A program made the position numbers and the translations under genes. The notes under the pieces are model-generated. The model was not told the origin of the DNA and made no database searches. It saw only the letters and a program-made list of their open reading frames with translations. Shown here piece after piece: positions 8,323 to 17,209 of a DNA stretch of 64,000 nt. Origin of the DNA: Chryseobacterium gwangjuense (lineage in GTDB: Bacteria; Bacteroidota; Bacteroidia; Flavobacteriales; Weeksellaceae). Location of the stretch: NCBI RefSeq assembly GCF_021311115.1, contig NZ_JAJTNP010000001.1, forward strand, positions 620,001 through 684,000, read 5' to 3'. Positions within the stretch are counted from its first letter, which is position 1. Each line of letters opens with the position of its first letter.

Positions 8323-8472
8323 AAAATTCCCCTTCAAAGAAGGGGTGGATTTTTGCGAAGCAAAAAAGACGGGGTAGTTTAATATGTATAATGCAATTAC
8401 TTCATACGACTTAAAACCACCCCGTCAAAAATTCCTCGAATTTTCGCCACCCCTCCGGTGGAGGGGAATTTT
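8323..8472. repeat. CCACCCCGTC-type palindromic repeat, full two-arm copy
   Basis: Left arm: AAAATTCCCC...GGGGTGG...GACGGGGTAG. Right arm: AACCACCCCGTC...CGCCACCCCTCC...GGGGAATTTT. The arms are inverted relative to each other around about 35 unrelated bases, and each arm has its own small hairpin. Related arms occur at 18172, 24333, 58245 and 58867. No reading frame lies inside it. Confidence 0.85.
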
Positions 8473-8498
8473 CGACTGTTGGTGGTCATACATATAAA

Positions 8499-8537
8499 AA
8501 TTCCGGCTCGGGAAGCGAAGCTTCCCGAGCCGGAATT
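8499..8537 (-). terminator. GC-rich 18-bp hairpin, probable terminator of the ECF operon
   Basis: A perfect 18-bp inverted repeat (AATTCCGGCTCGGGAAGC arms) with a GAA loop, followed on the minus strand by TTTTTAT. It lies just after the last gene of the 9858-8566 operon. The stem is unusually GC-rich for this DNA. Confidence 0.75.
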
Positions 8538-8565
8538 AACAATTTCAATTTAGCTACTTTCTATA

Positions 8566-8838
8566 TTATGCTTCCGCAATATTTTCTTTTCTTTCAAAGC
8601 CTCTATGATGACATCTTGAAGCAAATTCTTTCTTAAATTTCCCTTTCAGCTCCTGATATTCTTCTTCATTCATTTCTCTAATTTTATCGGCTAATCCGAA
8701 AGGAGATTTTTCTTTGATTCCGTATTCTTCAAAAATACCTTTTACAAATCTTTTTCTTTGGATGGCTTTTTTAGCGATCATGGCTACTCCGGTAACAGCT
8801 AATGCACCCAAAGCTCCTTTTAATACTGAATTTTTCAT
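8566..8838 (-). CDS. small hypothetical protein, last gene of an ECF operon
   Basis: A 90-residue protein with one N-terminal hydrophobic helix (ALGALAVTGVAMIAKKAI) and a charged C-terminal region containing EEEYQELKGKFKKEFASRCHHRGFE. No family is recognised. It is third in line after an ECF sigma factor and a small membrane protein on the same strand and may be membrane-associated. The strong hairpin at 8499 follows. Confidence 0.6.
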   Translation of the reverse strand: MKNSVLKGALGALAVTGVAMIAKKAIQRKRFVKGIFEEYGIKEKSPFGLADKIREMNEEEYQELKGKFKKEFASRCHHRGFERKENIAEA

Positions 8839-8923
8839 TTTTTCAAAATTTTAAATTTTACTACTTTGTTTTTTATATAGACGAATCAATCTTTAATTTT
8901 ACTTTACTACTTCTAAAATTTAA

Positions 8924-9265
8924 TTATTCGTTTGTTCTGTTGTGTCTGTTGAAGAAGCCGCCTTCACATTTACTTCTCCATACTTCTTTGAATTTTTCTC
9001 TTTCTTCGGGTGACAAATGCATCATTTTCTCTCTCATTTTTCTTTCCTTGAAATCTTTCATTCCTTTTCCGAAATGGAAACCTCCGAAAAGAATTTTACT
9101 TAAAATCAATATACCCATTGCCTGCCAATATGTTATTGATTTCACTCCTAAAATTTCAGGAAGGAGACAATTCCAAAGTGCCATGACGATCCATGTAACA
9201 CCTAATAAAATCAACGGGGGACACAGAATTAAAAAAATCCACCCTTTTTTATGTTTATGATTCAT
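8924..9265 (-). CDS. small membrane protein co-encoded with an ECF sigma factor
   Basis: A 113-residue protein with two hydrophobic helices (about residues 10-32 and 45-62) and a charged C-terminal half (HLSPEEREKFKEVWRSKCEGGF). It begins 14 bases after the sigma factor stop, so it is almost certainly co-transcribed with it. The position and topology suggest a regulator or target of that sigma factor, but it has no recognised anti-sigma domain. Confidence 0.65.
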   Translation of the reverse strand: MNHKHKKGWIFLILCPPLILLGVTWIVMALWNCLLPEILGVKSITYWQAMGILILSKILFGGFHFGKGMKDFKERKMREKMMHLSPEEREKFKEVWRSKCEGGFFNRHNRTNE

Positions 9266-9279
9266 ACCTTTCTTTTTTA

Positions 9280-9858
9280 CTAACTATTTAAATCTTCGTA
9301 TAATTTTCTCAATCTGTTTCTCAAATGCTTTACAGCATAGTTTTTCCGACTGATAATTGTTTTAATATTTTCGCCTTGTTCGTCAGCGATTTCCTGGAGT
9401 GTTTTGTCGTTGAGTTCGTTTTCTACGTAAACCAGCCTTTGTTTTTCGGGTAATTCTTCCAATGCTTCAAACAGCTTTTTCCAAATTTCATCCTGAAACA
9501 TTTTCACTTCCGGTCCTGCACTTTCATCCATCAATAAAATATCTTTGATTGAAAAGTCACCGTCTTCATCTTCATAAACGAAATCTTCTAAGTTTTCGGT
9601 TTTCTTTTTACGGTATTTGTCTGTGATTTTATTAGCTGTAACTCTGTACAACCAACCACCAACGTTCACAATCTCAGACAAATTGGTGAGACTACTGAAC
9701 TGATACCACACTTCCTGCAGAATATCTTCCGCATCTTCCGTATTTTTCACTTTCGGACGAATATACGACATCAGCTTTCCTCCGTACTTTGAAACGGTTT
9801 GCGAGATGATATTTTCCTTCTCCTTCTGTGGCATTGCTATTTTTTCGACAACCTCCAT
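9280..9858 (-). CDS. ECF-type RNA polymerase sigma factor
   Basis: A 192-residue group IV sigma factor. Region 2 spans about residues 25-90 (DAEDILQEVWYQF, WLYRVTANKITDKYRKKK). Region 4 spans about 130-185 (LPEKQRLVYVENELNDKTLQEIADEQG). It has an acidic linker (YEDEDGDF). It heads an operon with two small proteins. The start could also be the ATG at 9834 (MPQKEKENI); the upstream ATG is kept because nothing excludes it. Confidence 0.92.
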   Translation of the reverse strand: MEVVEKIAMPQKEKENIISQTVSKYGGKLMSYIRPKVKNTEDAEDILQEVWYQFSSLTNLSEIVNVGGWLYRVTANKITDKYRKKKTENLEDFVYEDEDGDFSIKDILLMDESAGPEVKMFQDEIWKKLFEALEELPEKQRLVYVENELNDKTLQEIADEQGENIKTIISRKNYAVKHLRNRLRKLYEDLNS

Positions 9859-9982
9859 ATTGCTATGACGATTGAAATTTTTGTTTTACTTTAATAAATT
9901 TAAAATATTTTTCCGGAATTTCAATTTTTCTTTTATTCATCGGATTTAAAAACAGTTCATTTTATATTGAAATCTTAAAATA

Positions 9983-10014
9983 AAAAACGGAAAGTAAAAA
10001 TTTACTCTCCGTTT
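9983..10014 (-). terminator. terminator of the S9 peptidase gene
   Basis: AAACGGA...AGTAAA pairs with TTTACT...TCCGTTT across a two-base loop with one mismatch. On the minus strand it is followed by a T-rich run. Confidence 0.75.
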
Positions 10015-10038
10015 CATTAATTATAAAAATATTCGTTT

Positions 10039-12042
10039 TTATTTATTAAAATTCTCTGCAAAGAAACCAAGCATAGATTTATAGAATTCCAGTCTGTTAG
10101 GCTCTTTTCCAAATCCGTGTCCTTCATCATATTTTACCATATAAGGAACTTCAAAACCTTTACCTCTTAATGCTTTTACAATCTGATCAGATTCGTTGAT
10201 ATTAACTCTTGGATCATTCGCACCCTGAACAACAAATAATGGTTTTTTAATTTTGTCGATCTGGAAAACTGGGGAAACTTCTTTGGCAATTTTCGCTTCT
10301 TCAGGATTATCAAGATCATACCAGATCTGTTTTACCATTTCTTTGTAAGGCTTCCAATATTCAGGAAATGAATCGAAGAAGGTGAAGATATTTGAAACTC
10401 CGACATAATCCACTCCACAAGAATAGAGATCCGGTGTTTTAATCAGTCCCATCAAAGTTGCATAACCTCCATGACTTCCACCATAAATAGCGACTTTATC
10501 TTTATCAACCCAACCTTGTTGAATAGCATATTTTACACCATCTTCCACATCATCCATTGCTTTCCTACCGATCTGTTTATATCCAGAAACCTGAAACTCT
10601 TTTCCATATCCTCCGGAAATTCTAAAATTCACCTGTAAAGTCGCATATCCTCTGCTTGCAAACAATTGTGTTTCAGGATTGAATCCCCAACTATCTCTGA
10701 TTCCTTGCGGACCACCATGAGGATTTACCACTAATGGAACTTTTTTGCCTTCTAAAGCAGCTTTTGGTAACGTAATATATCCATGAATCGTCAGCCCATC
10801 ACGACTTTTAAATTCAATCGGTCTCATTTCTGCCATATCCTCTTCTTTTAGTTGAGGCATAAGATCGAAAAGAAGTTTTATCGTTTTTGATTTTGTGTCA
10901 TACTCGTAATATTTTCCGTATAGTTTATCGCTGCTGACTACAACTAGCAACTTATTTTCATTATCATCCGAAGAAACTACATAATATTGTTTGTCTCCGA
11001 ACTCTGATTTCAGCTTTGCATATACTTCTTTATAAAATGTACTTACAGGAATGACCTCATCTTTAATTCCGTTATAATTAATATAATCCAGTTCATAATT
11101 CCTGTTTTTTTCAGCCAGGCTTATTGAACTTACATCAAAGGTGGGATTAGAATAAACTTCTTTAATAATGGCATTTTTCTTTAGATCATATAAAACAATT
11201 CTTGATTTATCACTGTCTAAATTTGTCACAACATAAGCTTCATCTTTATTTTTAGAATTATAATTAAAACCAATCACACTGAAGGTATCTTTCCAATCTG
11301 TTGATTTTAAAAGATTAAACTTACCGGTCTGCTGATCTTTATAATATGTTTTTGTCGTTAAGCCGTTTTCAAGAACAATATACCCTCTCAGATTCCCGTC
11401 TTTATCAAAAAGATAATCATCAATCGGGCTCTTAGCATCTTTATTTTCATACAATTGAGTGATTTCACCGGTCTTGAAATTGATTTTATAAGGCTCAAAA
11501 ATCTGCTTGTTGTTCTTATTCATCGTCACAACAACATAATCAGTATCTTTAATTAATCTTATAGTCCCTAAAGTAATTCCTTCGAAAGGTGTTAAATCTT
11601 TCAGATTTTTCCCATCAATATCTGCGGCATATAAATGAATATTTTCATTTCCTCCTTTATCCTGAGTATAGAAAAGACGGCTTTTATTGAGCCAGCCATA
11701 ACTTCTGATAAGATCTTCTTTTTCAACAAGTGCTTTTGTTATTTTTCCAGATTTTAAATCTTTTACATAGACATGATTTTTCATGTCCTTATCTTTTTCT
11801 TTGTAAGAAAGGTATTGTCCGTCCGGAGAAATTTTAAATTGTGAAGCTTTGGGTCTTGCAAAGTAATCTTCAACTTTATATTTAAAGTTTCCTTTATCGT
11901 AAGATATAAGTTTGTCTAAAGTAACCTTGGAAGATACTAAAGTCGGGTCACCCGGTAATTTTGCCGTCGAGCTTTGTGCGTTAATCATAATTGTTGATAG
12001 TACAATATGAGCAGTGGTTAAAATTTTGTGATTGAGGTTCAT
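10039..12042 (-). CDS. S9 family serine peptidase (prolyl oligopeptidase type)
   Basis: A 667-residue exported peptidase of the dipeptidyl/acylaminoacyl peptidase group, which cleaves short peptides. A signal-like N-terminus (about residues 1-22, ending INAQ) is followed by a beta-propeller region to about residue 410 and an alpha/beta-hydrolase domain. The triad is visible: S523 in GGSHGGY, D610 in GANDPR and H642 in EGHGF. It is alone in its transcription unit and has an ECF-like promoter at 12104-12133. It is likely periplasmic. Confidence 0.93.
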   Translation of the reverse strand: MNLNHKILTTAHIVLSTIMINAQSSTAKLPGDPTLVSSKVTLDKLISYDKGNFKYKVEDYFARPKASQFKISPDGQYLSYKEKDKDMKNHVYVKDLKSGKITKALVEKEDLIRSYGWLNKSRLFYTQDKGGNENIHLYAADIDGKNLKDLTPFEGITLGTIRLIKDTDYVVVTMNKNNKQIFEPYKINFKTGEITQLYENKDAKSPIDDYLFDKDGNLRGYIVLENGLTTKTYYKDQQTGKFNLLKSTDWKDTFSVIGFNYNSKNKDEAYVVTNLDSDKSRIVLYDLKKNAIIKEVYSNPTFDVSSISLAEKNRNYELDYINYNGIKDEVIPVSTFYKEVYAKLKSEFGDKQYYVVSSDDNENKLLVVVSSDKLYGKYYEYDTKSKTIKLLFDLMPQLKEEDMAEMRPIEFKSRDGLTIHGYITLPKAALEGKKVPLVVNPHGGPQGIRDSWGFNPETQLFASRGYATLQVNFRISGGYGKEFQVSGYKQIGRKAMDDVEDGVKYAIQQGWVDKDKVAIYGGSHGGYATLMGLIKTPDLYSCGVDYVGVSNIFTFFDSFPEYWKPYKEMVKQIWYDLDNPEEAKIAKEVSPVFQIDKIKKPLFVVQGANDPRVNINESDQIVKALRGKGFEVPYMVKYDEGHGFGKEPNRLEFYKSMLGFFAENFNK

Positions 12043-12103
12043 AACATATATTTTTGATTAGGTTTTGTGTCTTCATTTACTTTTACAAATAAGTATTTAT
12101 TAA

Positions 12104-12133
12104 TAAGACACTTAAACTACAAAAAACGTTACA
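12104..12133 (-). promoter_or_regulatory. ECF-type promoter of the S9 peptidase
   Basis: On the minus strand TGTAACG is followed after exactly 16 bases by TGTCTTA. The -35-like half and the spacer match three promoters in the 39-43 kb region; the -10-like half differs. Confidence 0.5.
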
Positions 12134-12160
12134 TTTTTTTCACAATATTTTGAAAAAAAA

Positions 12161-12185
12161 GACCCGAAAATAATTATTTCCGGGC
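12161..12185 (-). terminator. terminator of the 19.8-12.2 kb gene run
   Basis: GACCCGAAAATAA pairs with TTATTTCCGGGCC, with a run of T on the minus strand. It lies just after the DoxX gene, the last of the long one-strand series. Confidence 0.75.
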
Positions 12186-12210
12186 CTTATATTATAATTG
12201 TCATTAAATT

Positions 12211-12669
12211 TTAAGTCAAATAAATCCCAAAATACCAGGTCCAAACTATTAAAATAAGCTGCATAAGAATTCTTTCTTTATAAAGATAGCTCATTCCCGG
12301 ACCAGTGTAATCAGCCTTGAAAATATTTATTCTCTTTTTTGAAGCATTGATATTGGCAACAAAAACCAATACATAGAAAATAATCAATAAAACAGCTGTA
12401 ATTTCTCGAATGGAAGGAATCATTAATCCTATTCCGGCTGCAATTTCAATAATTCCCGTAAAGTATACCCAAAACATTTTAGCAGGAATAAAATCGGGAA
12501 TCATCATCGCCATTCCTTTCTGAAATTTAAAATGAGAAAAGCCTGTGAAAATAATAAACACAGCCATTCCTAAATTTCCCGAGAACAAAAAATTCCAGTT
12601 TCCCTGAACGATTTTTATTCCCAGTAAAGCCAGAATAAATGTTGCAAAAAGAATGCTTAATAATTTCAC
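12211..12669 (-). CDS. DoxX family membrane protein
   Basis: A 152-residue protein with four hydrophobic helices typical of DoxX-like small membrane proteins, including FTGIIEIAAGIGLMIPSIREITAVLLIIFYVLVF. The function is not known. It lies five bases after the upstream SRPBCC gene, so the two are co-transcribed. Confidence 0.75.
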   Translation of the reverse strand: MKLLSILFATFILALLGIKIVQGNWNFLFSGNLGMAVFIIFTGFSHFKFQKGMAMMIPDFIPAKMFWVYFTGIIEIAAGIGLMIPSIREITAVLLIIFYVLVFVANINASKKRINIFKADYTGPGMSYLYKERILMQLILIVWTWYFGIYLT

Positions 12670-12674
12670 ACTTT

Positions 12675-13127
12675 TTAATTTTCAGCAAGATTTTTCACCA
12701 CTTCCAATCCTTTTATAAACCCTGTATTCATATGATCCCGCCATTCTTTTTCAACCTGAACCTCAGCATGAAGTTTGGTTTTGCCATCAAAATCTATTAA
12801 AATATATTTCTCAAAACACCCGTTCCATTCCATCACTTCTTTGCTTTGAGTATCTTCATTTCCCTCTTTATCCACCATTCCTAAATGTTTAAAAATGATC
12901 TGATCCGGTTCTTCAATACTGTCAATGGTTGAAACCATTCCCTCTCCTTCTGAGTTTAGGAAATACGTTTTTCCGCCCACTTTCCAGTTTGATTTCATCA
13001 CGGTAACAGAATCAGGATCTGGACTAAAAAATCTCGTCCATTCACCGTACGTTTTCTCATTCCAAAGAACGTCCCAAACCTTCTGCTTCGGAGCATCAAT
13101 GATTTTTTCATAAGATAATGTTTCCAT
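12675..13127 (-). CDS. SRPBCC domain protein (AHSA1/START-like)
   Basis: A 150-residue single-domain protein with the usual opening EKIIDAPKQKVWDVLWNEKTYGEWT and a C-terminal helix. The fold has a deep hydrophobic pocket for lipids or other ligands; the ligand here is unknown. It is the first of four SRPBCC genes in the 12.6-17.7 kb run and pairs with its neighbour at 13145, which has the same VWxVLWxD opening. Confidence 0.8.
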   Translation of the reverse strand: METLSYEKIIDAPKQKVWDVLWNEKTYGEWTRFFSPDPDSVTVMKSNWKVGGKTYFLNSEGEGMVSTIDSIEEPDQIIFKHLGMVDKEGNEDTQSKEVMEWNGCFEKYILIDFDGKTKLHAEVQVEKEWRDHMNTGFIKGLEVVKNLAEN

Positions 13128-13144
13128 ATTTTCAGATTTTTTAA

Positions 13145-13573
13145 TTAAAATTGATTTTCAGAAAGTTGTTTCACAATTTGCATGGCCTTTGGAAATTTTT
13201 CTTCAAAAAAACCTTTAAACTCTTCCGGTGTCTGAATTTCACTTTTCAGTTTTGTCCCTTCATCATTTTCTTCCAAAATATAAGCTTCTGTTGCTTCACC
13301 CCAATCTTGCGGGGCTTCTACTCCATTATAAATTTCGCCAAGATGCAAAAATTTGATTTCTTTACCCGGAATATTTTTTTCTACCCGGCTAAACATTCCG
13401 TTGTTGTTTGGATCTAAGAATTTTATCGTATTTCCCTCTTCTAAAGTTCCCTGATAAAAAGAGCCTTCCGTAAAAGCTGTTGTCCATTGTCGATACGAAA
13501 TATCATCCCAAAGTACATTCCATACTTTTTCAGGAGATGCATTGATCTGTATTTCAAAAACTAATTTTTCCAT
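13145..13573 (-). CDS. SRPBCC domain protein (AHSA1/START-like)
   Basis: A 142-residue paralog of the 12675 gene: MEKLVFEIQINASPEKVWNVLWDD, then a DPNNNGMFSRVEKN turn and a C-terminal helix. I chose the ATG at 13573 because family members start MEKL; an in-frame ATG twelve bases upstream is possible. It is soluble and the ligand is unknown. Confidence 0.8.
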   Translation of the reverse strand: MEKLVFEIQINASPEKVWNVLWDDISYRQWTTAFTEGSFYQGTLEEGNTIKFLDPNNNGMFSRVEKNIPGKEIKFLHLGEIYNGVEAPQDWGEATEAYILEENDEGTKLKSEIQTPEEFKGFFEEKFPKAMQIVKQLSENQF

Positions 13574-13674
13574 TACTTCAAACATTTTTAGATTAATTTA
13601 AAATCACTTTTCGTAAACATGCCCATCTTAACATCACATCAAACCACAAGCCGAAAAATGAAAATGAATTATCT

Positions 13675-14541
13675 TTAAGAATTATAAGCATTTTCCAACT
13701 CTGCAATGATGATTTTCTGCATTTTCATCATCGCCTGTACTACTTTTTGTGCTTTCGTCTGATCCGGATCACTCATTAACTGAATCAATCTTTTAGGAAC
13801 AATCTGCCAGCTAAAACCGTATTTATCTTTCAGCCATCCACACATACTTTCTCTTCCTCCATCGGAAGTTAAGGTATTCCAGTATTTATCGGTCTGTTCC
13901 TGATCGTCGGTCATTACCACCATCGAAATTCCTTCATTAAAGTCAAATTGATGATCGTAAGAATTATCCATACAGAAGAAATCATAACCATCAATTTCAA
14001 AGTGTGCATGCTGAATATTTTCAGCAGGTTCCGGAATTGGGTGACCTTCACTTCCTTCTCCATATTTCAAAATATTTCCAATTTTAGAATTCGGGAAGGT
14101 TTTCGTATACAATTCCATCGCTTCCATTGCTTTTCCATTGTTTTCATGGATAAACATTAAGGTCGGAACCATCTTTTGTTCGCTGGCTTTTTCACCCAAG
14201 AAAATCTGCCAGGTTACTCCGTATTTGTCCTGAACCCAGCCATATTTTTTGCTCCACGAATAAGCATCTAAAGGCATTAAAACCATTCCTCCTTCCTGTA
14301 ATTGATCCCAGTATTTCTGAACTTCATCTTCTGTATCACAAATCACCATAAAAGAAACTGAAGCATTCTTCGTGAAATGTGGTCCGCCATTTAAAAGCAT
14401 CAATTTTTGTCCAAAAATCTCAATATTCATCACAACAGGAGTATCTGCTGTAATTCTTCCGCCAAATACATTACAATAAAATTCAGCTGATTCTTTTGCT
14501 TCTCCATCATACCAAAGACATGGAAAAATATCGTTATTCAT
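13675..14541 (-). CDS. double-domain VOC (PhnB-like) protein
   Basis: A 288-residue protein with two PhnB/VOC units: residues about 1-120 (FPCLWYDGEAKESAEFYCNVFGG) and about 128-265 (PTLMFIHENNGKAMEAMELYTKTFPNS). Both units end in KYGxxWQI. VOC folds often bind a divalent metal and act on small molecules, but no substrate can be inferred. It is one of several VOC genes in this run. Confidence 0.85.
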   Translation of the reverse strand: MNNDIFPCLWYDGEAKESAEFYCNVFGGRITADTPVVMNIEIFGQKLMLLNGGPHFTKNASVSFMVICDTEDEVQKYWDQLQEGGMVLMPLDAYSWSKKYGWVQDKYGVTWQIFLGEKASEQKMVPTLMFIHENNGKAMEAMELYTKTFPNSKIGNILKYGEGSEGHPIPEPAENIQHAHFEIDGYDFFCMDNSYDHQFDFNEGISMVVMTDDQEQTDKYWNTLTSDGGRESMCGWLKDKYGFSWQIVPKRLIQLMSDPDQTKAQKVVQAMMKMQKIIIAELENAYNS

Positions 14542-14641
14542 AATTTAAATTTTAAGTTGGTTTTTATCGTTTACTATGAAAAGAAGCAATCATATTTTGA
14601 GAACTCTTCTTTTTTCCATCGCAAACAATAATATTTAATTT

Positions 14642-14806
14642 CTAATTATTTTTAAAAGAAACGTTATTTTCTTTCATATAATTTTTTAGTTTTTCCATAG
14701 CATTCTTTCCGAAACCGTGTAACTGCATAATTTCTAATTCAGAATAGTCAGAAAGCTTTTGCAAAGAGTCTATTTTCTCTTTTTCCAACGCTCTTCTTGC
14801 AGGCAT
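14642..14806 (-). CDS. small helix-hairpin-helix (RNA polymerase alpha-CTD-like) protein
   Basis: A 54-residue protein resembling the C-terminal domain of RNA polymerase alpha: MPARRALEKEKIDSLQKLSDYSELEIMQLHGFGKNAMEKLKNYM. The LHGFGKNAMEKL part is the second HhH turn, which can bind DNA. Longer starts at 14884 or 14902 are open but add residues that do not fit the family. Its partner or DNA target is unknown. Confidence 0.65.
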   Translation of the reverse strand: MPARRALEKEKIDSLQKLSDYSELEIMQLHGFGKNAMEKLKNYMKENNVSFKNN

Positions 14807-14917
14807 AGCAATCACACCCTGTAAAAAATTTCCTTTCTCAACAACATGATTAACAGCACAAATGGAAATTAAAGATTTTGCCATTATCACCAAATTTATC
14901 ATGATTTCAAAGAGTTC

Positions 14918-15331
14918 TTAATGGTTTTCTACATATTTATGAAAGTTATTCAAAATCGCATACCATCCATCTCTTTGCATTTCCACAGAGTTTTGCTTTT
15001 CCGGATCGAAATTTATTTTAACATTCGTTGTATTTTCATCAATTTTATCAAAAACAACTTCTACGTTTCGCCCATCTTCCATGTGATACTTTAGTTTTTC
15101 AGCAGGAACAACTTCATCGTAAATACCTTCAAAATCAAATCCAAAACTTCCGTCTTTCGCTTCCATTCTGTTTTTAAATTTTCCACCTACTCTTAAGTCA
15201 TTTTCAGAATTTGGGCATTGCCAGGATTCGTGTGCAAAATTCCATTTTGTAATATGCTTCGGCCCGTTATAATAGTCCCAAACCTTTTGTACAGGAGCTA
15301 AAATCGTGATGTCAATTTTAATAGGTTCCAT
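14918..15331 (-). CDS. SRPBCC family protein
   Basis: A 137-residue START-like protein: MEPIKIDITILAPVQKVWDYYNGPKHITKWNFA, then RVGGKFKNRMEAKDG and a C-terminal helix. I chose the ATG at 15331 over one 36 bases upstream because the domain begins there. It is soluble, and the ligand is unknown. Confidence 0.8.
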   Translation of the reverse strand: MEPIKIDITILAPVQKVWDYYNGPKHITKWNFAHESWQCPNSENDLRVGGKFKNRMEAKDGSFGFDFEGIYDEVVPAEKLKYHMEDGRNVEVVFDKIDENTTNVKINFDPEKQNSVEMQRDGWYAILNNFHKYVENH

Positions 15332-15413
15332 ATTATTATATTTTTTGTGATTGAGGAAAAAGGGCAACTAAAGATCAGTTACCCTTTTATATAATTTAGT
15401 TTTAAAGATAAGA

Positions 15414-15845
15414 TTATTTCGTGTATTCTGCGTTATAGTTTACCATCCAGTGAACACCATATTTGTCCTGGAAACTACCGAAATAGTCACCCCAAAATTG
15501 ATCTTCAATCGGCATTTCTACATTTCCGCCTTCTGAAAGCCCTTTGAAAAGTCTGTCAGCTTCATCTTTGGATTCAGGAAAAATTGAAACATAATTATTA
15601 TTTCCAACATTCAGGTTTTGTCCGAAGCTCGGAACAATATCTGATGCCATCAACAAATCTCCGCCAATCGGAAGCGCAATATGCATGACTCTGTTTTTTT
15701 CTTCGTCTGATAAATTTTCTGTTCCGGGAGCATTTCCCATTTTGTGAATTTCACCCAGAAACTCTCCTCCAAAAACAGATTTGTAAAAATTGAAAGCTTC
15801 TTCTGCTTTCCCATCAAAATTTAAGTACGGATTTAATTTAGCCAT
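15414..15845 (-). CDS. VOC family protein (PhnB-like)
   Basis: A 143-residue single VOC domain: LNPYLNFDGKAEEAFNFYKSVFGGEFL, GDLLMASDIVP, and the terminal FQDKYGVHWMVNY. It resembles each half of the 13675 protein. The enzymatic role is unknown. Confidence 0.83.
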   Translation of the reverse strand: MAKLNPYLNFDGKAEEAFNFYKSVFGGEFLGEIHKMGNAPGTENLSDEEKNRVMHIALPIGGDLLMASDIVPSFGQNLNVGNNNYVSIFPESKDEADRLFKGLSEGGNVEMPIEDQFWGDYFGSFQDKYGVHWMVNYNAEYTK

Positions 15846-15881
15846 GATTTCTATTTTTTTATTGTTTTTATATTTAAATTT

Positions 15882-16658
15882 TTAGTGATTCAAAAATTTT
15901 TCAACTTCGTTTATTGTGAAATCTATTAATTTTCTATCTACATTTCCTCCAAAATCTGCCATCATATATGAACCGTGAGTTGCTGGGAGAATCATCAGCT
16001 GAGAACCTTCCACCAAACGCCACATTTCAACAACGTGTTCAGGTTTCATTACATCTTTATCTCCTGAAATAAATAAAGTCGGAGCTTTGATTCCTTTTAA
16101 AATATCTTCACTCCAGTCCTCAAAAGTCTGCATTCTTTTACTGTCTTTATCAAACATATTTTCAAGTGCAGAAAAGTCGGGATTTAAATTTAAAAAATTG
16201 ATTTTCAAAGGTTCCGGCATTGAATCTAATGTTGCCTCCATCATGATTTCGAAAAAACCATCCATCATACCGCTTCTTTTAAAAAATGCCGATGCAACAA
16301 TAAGTTTTTCAACCATTTCGGGATAAAGATGAGCAATCTGCATTACGGTACTTCCGCCATTACTAAAACCCCAAAATGAAGCTTTTTCTATATTAATTTC
16401 TTTCAAAAGAGCAGCGATATCATGAGCATCCTGTTCGAAAGTTTCAGGAATATCACGATGCTCCGTCATTCCGTGATTTTGTAAATCGATTCCAATTAAC
16501 TGAAATTGACCTTCCAGTCTGGAAATGACTTCCTGATAGTCAAACAACAACGAAGATCCTCCTCCATGAATCAATACCAAAGGTTTTCCGGAACCATAGA
16601 TTTCATAATACATCCTGATTCCGTTAACTTGCTTATATCCTTTTTCAACAGGATTCAT
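15882..16658 (-). CDS. alpha/beta-hydrolase
   Basis: A 258-residue soluble hydrolase. The oxyanion-hole region is LVLIHGGGSS (28-36). The nucleophile elbow is GFSNGG with S99. The acid is probably the Asp in SGDKDVM and the base the His in ATHGSYM. The substrate is unknown; esters or small amides are typical. The start codon lies three bases after the stop of the upstream DinB gene, so the two are translated from one message. Confidence 0.88.
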   Translation of the reverse strand: MNPVEKGYKQVNGIRMYYEIYGSGKPLVLIHGGGSSLLFDYQEVISRLEGQFQLIGIDLQNHGMTEHRDIPETFEQDAHDIAALLKEINIEKASFWGFSNGGSTVMQIAHLYPEMVEKLIVASAFFKRSGMMDGFFEIMMEATLDSMPEPLKINFLNLNPDFSALENMFDKDSKRMQTFEDWSEDILKGIKAPTLFISGDKDVMKPEHVVEMWRLVEGSQLMILPATHGSYMMADFGGNVDRKLIDFTINEVEKFLNH

Positions 16659-16661
16659 TCC

Positions 16662-17186
16662 TTAATATTTTAAATCTTTGTCAAAGTCATATTTCATTCC
16701 TTCGTAGTTCAGAATTCTGCGCATTAGACCGATTTGTCCGCACAGATAATCTTCACGACCTATACACATTCCTACAAAATTCAGAACGGTTTCCGGGAAA
16801 AAATCAATGTTCATTCCCATCGGAAAAGCTTTATCCAGTTCTTCGTCCGTTGCTTCCAACAATCTTTGGTAAACCAGAGGTGAAATTTTATGAAATTCTT
16901 CTTTTAATTCCTGTAAAGTCGGATATGTTAAGCTTTCATCAAGAGCTTTTCCCCGAAAGAAAAAATCTTTATACTTAAATTCTTCGGTAAGCCCGAGAAC
17001 AAATCCTAATCCGTAACGCATATCCAGAAAATTCCCAACCATCCAGATGATGTGATTGGTTCTTCCTTCAATTCTTTTTAAAGCATCTGCTTCGGAAATC
17101 CCGTCAAGAACCAGCAAAAAAGTCTGGCTGTGTCCTCTGTAAGCAGGAATTATAATGTCTAATTTTCTTGATGTTGATGTATCCAT
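16662..17186 (-). CDS. DinB family protein
   Basis: A 174-residue four-helix DinB/YfiT-like protein. The helix RTNHIIWMVGNFLDMRYG carries one expected metal-ligand His. It is probably a metal-dependent enzyme or thiol transferase, though most members are uncharacterised. It is translationally close to the alpha/beta-hydrolase gene at 15882. Confidence 0.75.
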   Translation of the reverse strand: MDTSTSRKLDIIIPAYRGHSQTFLLVLDGISEADALKRIEGRTNHIIWMVGNFLDMRYGLGFVLGLTEEFKYKDFFFRGKALDESLTYPTLQELKEEFHKISPLVYQRLLEATDEELDKAFPMGMNIDFFPETVLNFVGMCIGREDYLCGQIGLMRRILNYEGMKYDFDKDLKY

Positions 17187-17209
17187 TTGTTTGATTTTTT
17201 TTCGTTATT

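Noticed and set aside
8802..9260. 152-codon plus-strand open frame
   Set aside because: It is antisense to two genes of the ECF operon, is rich in Phe/Leu/Ser as expected of such a shadow, and has no promoter.
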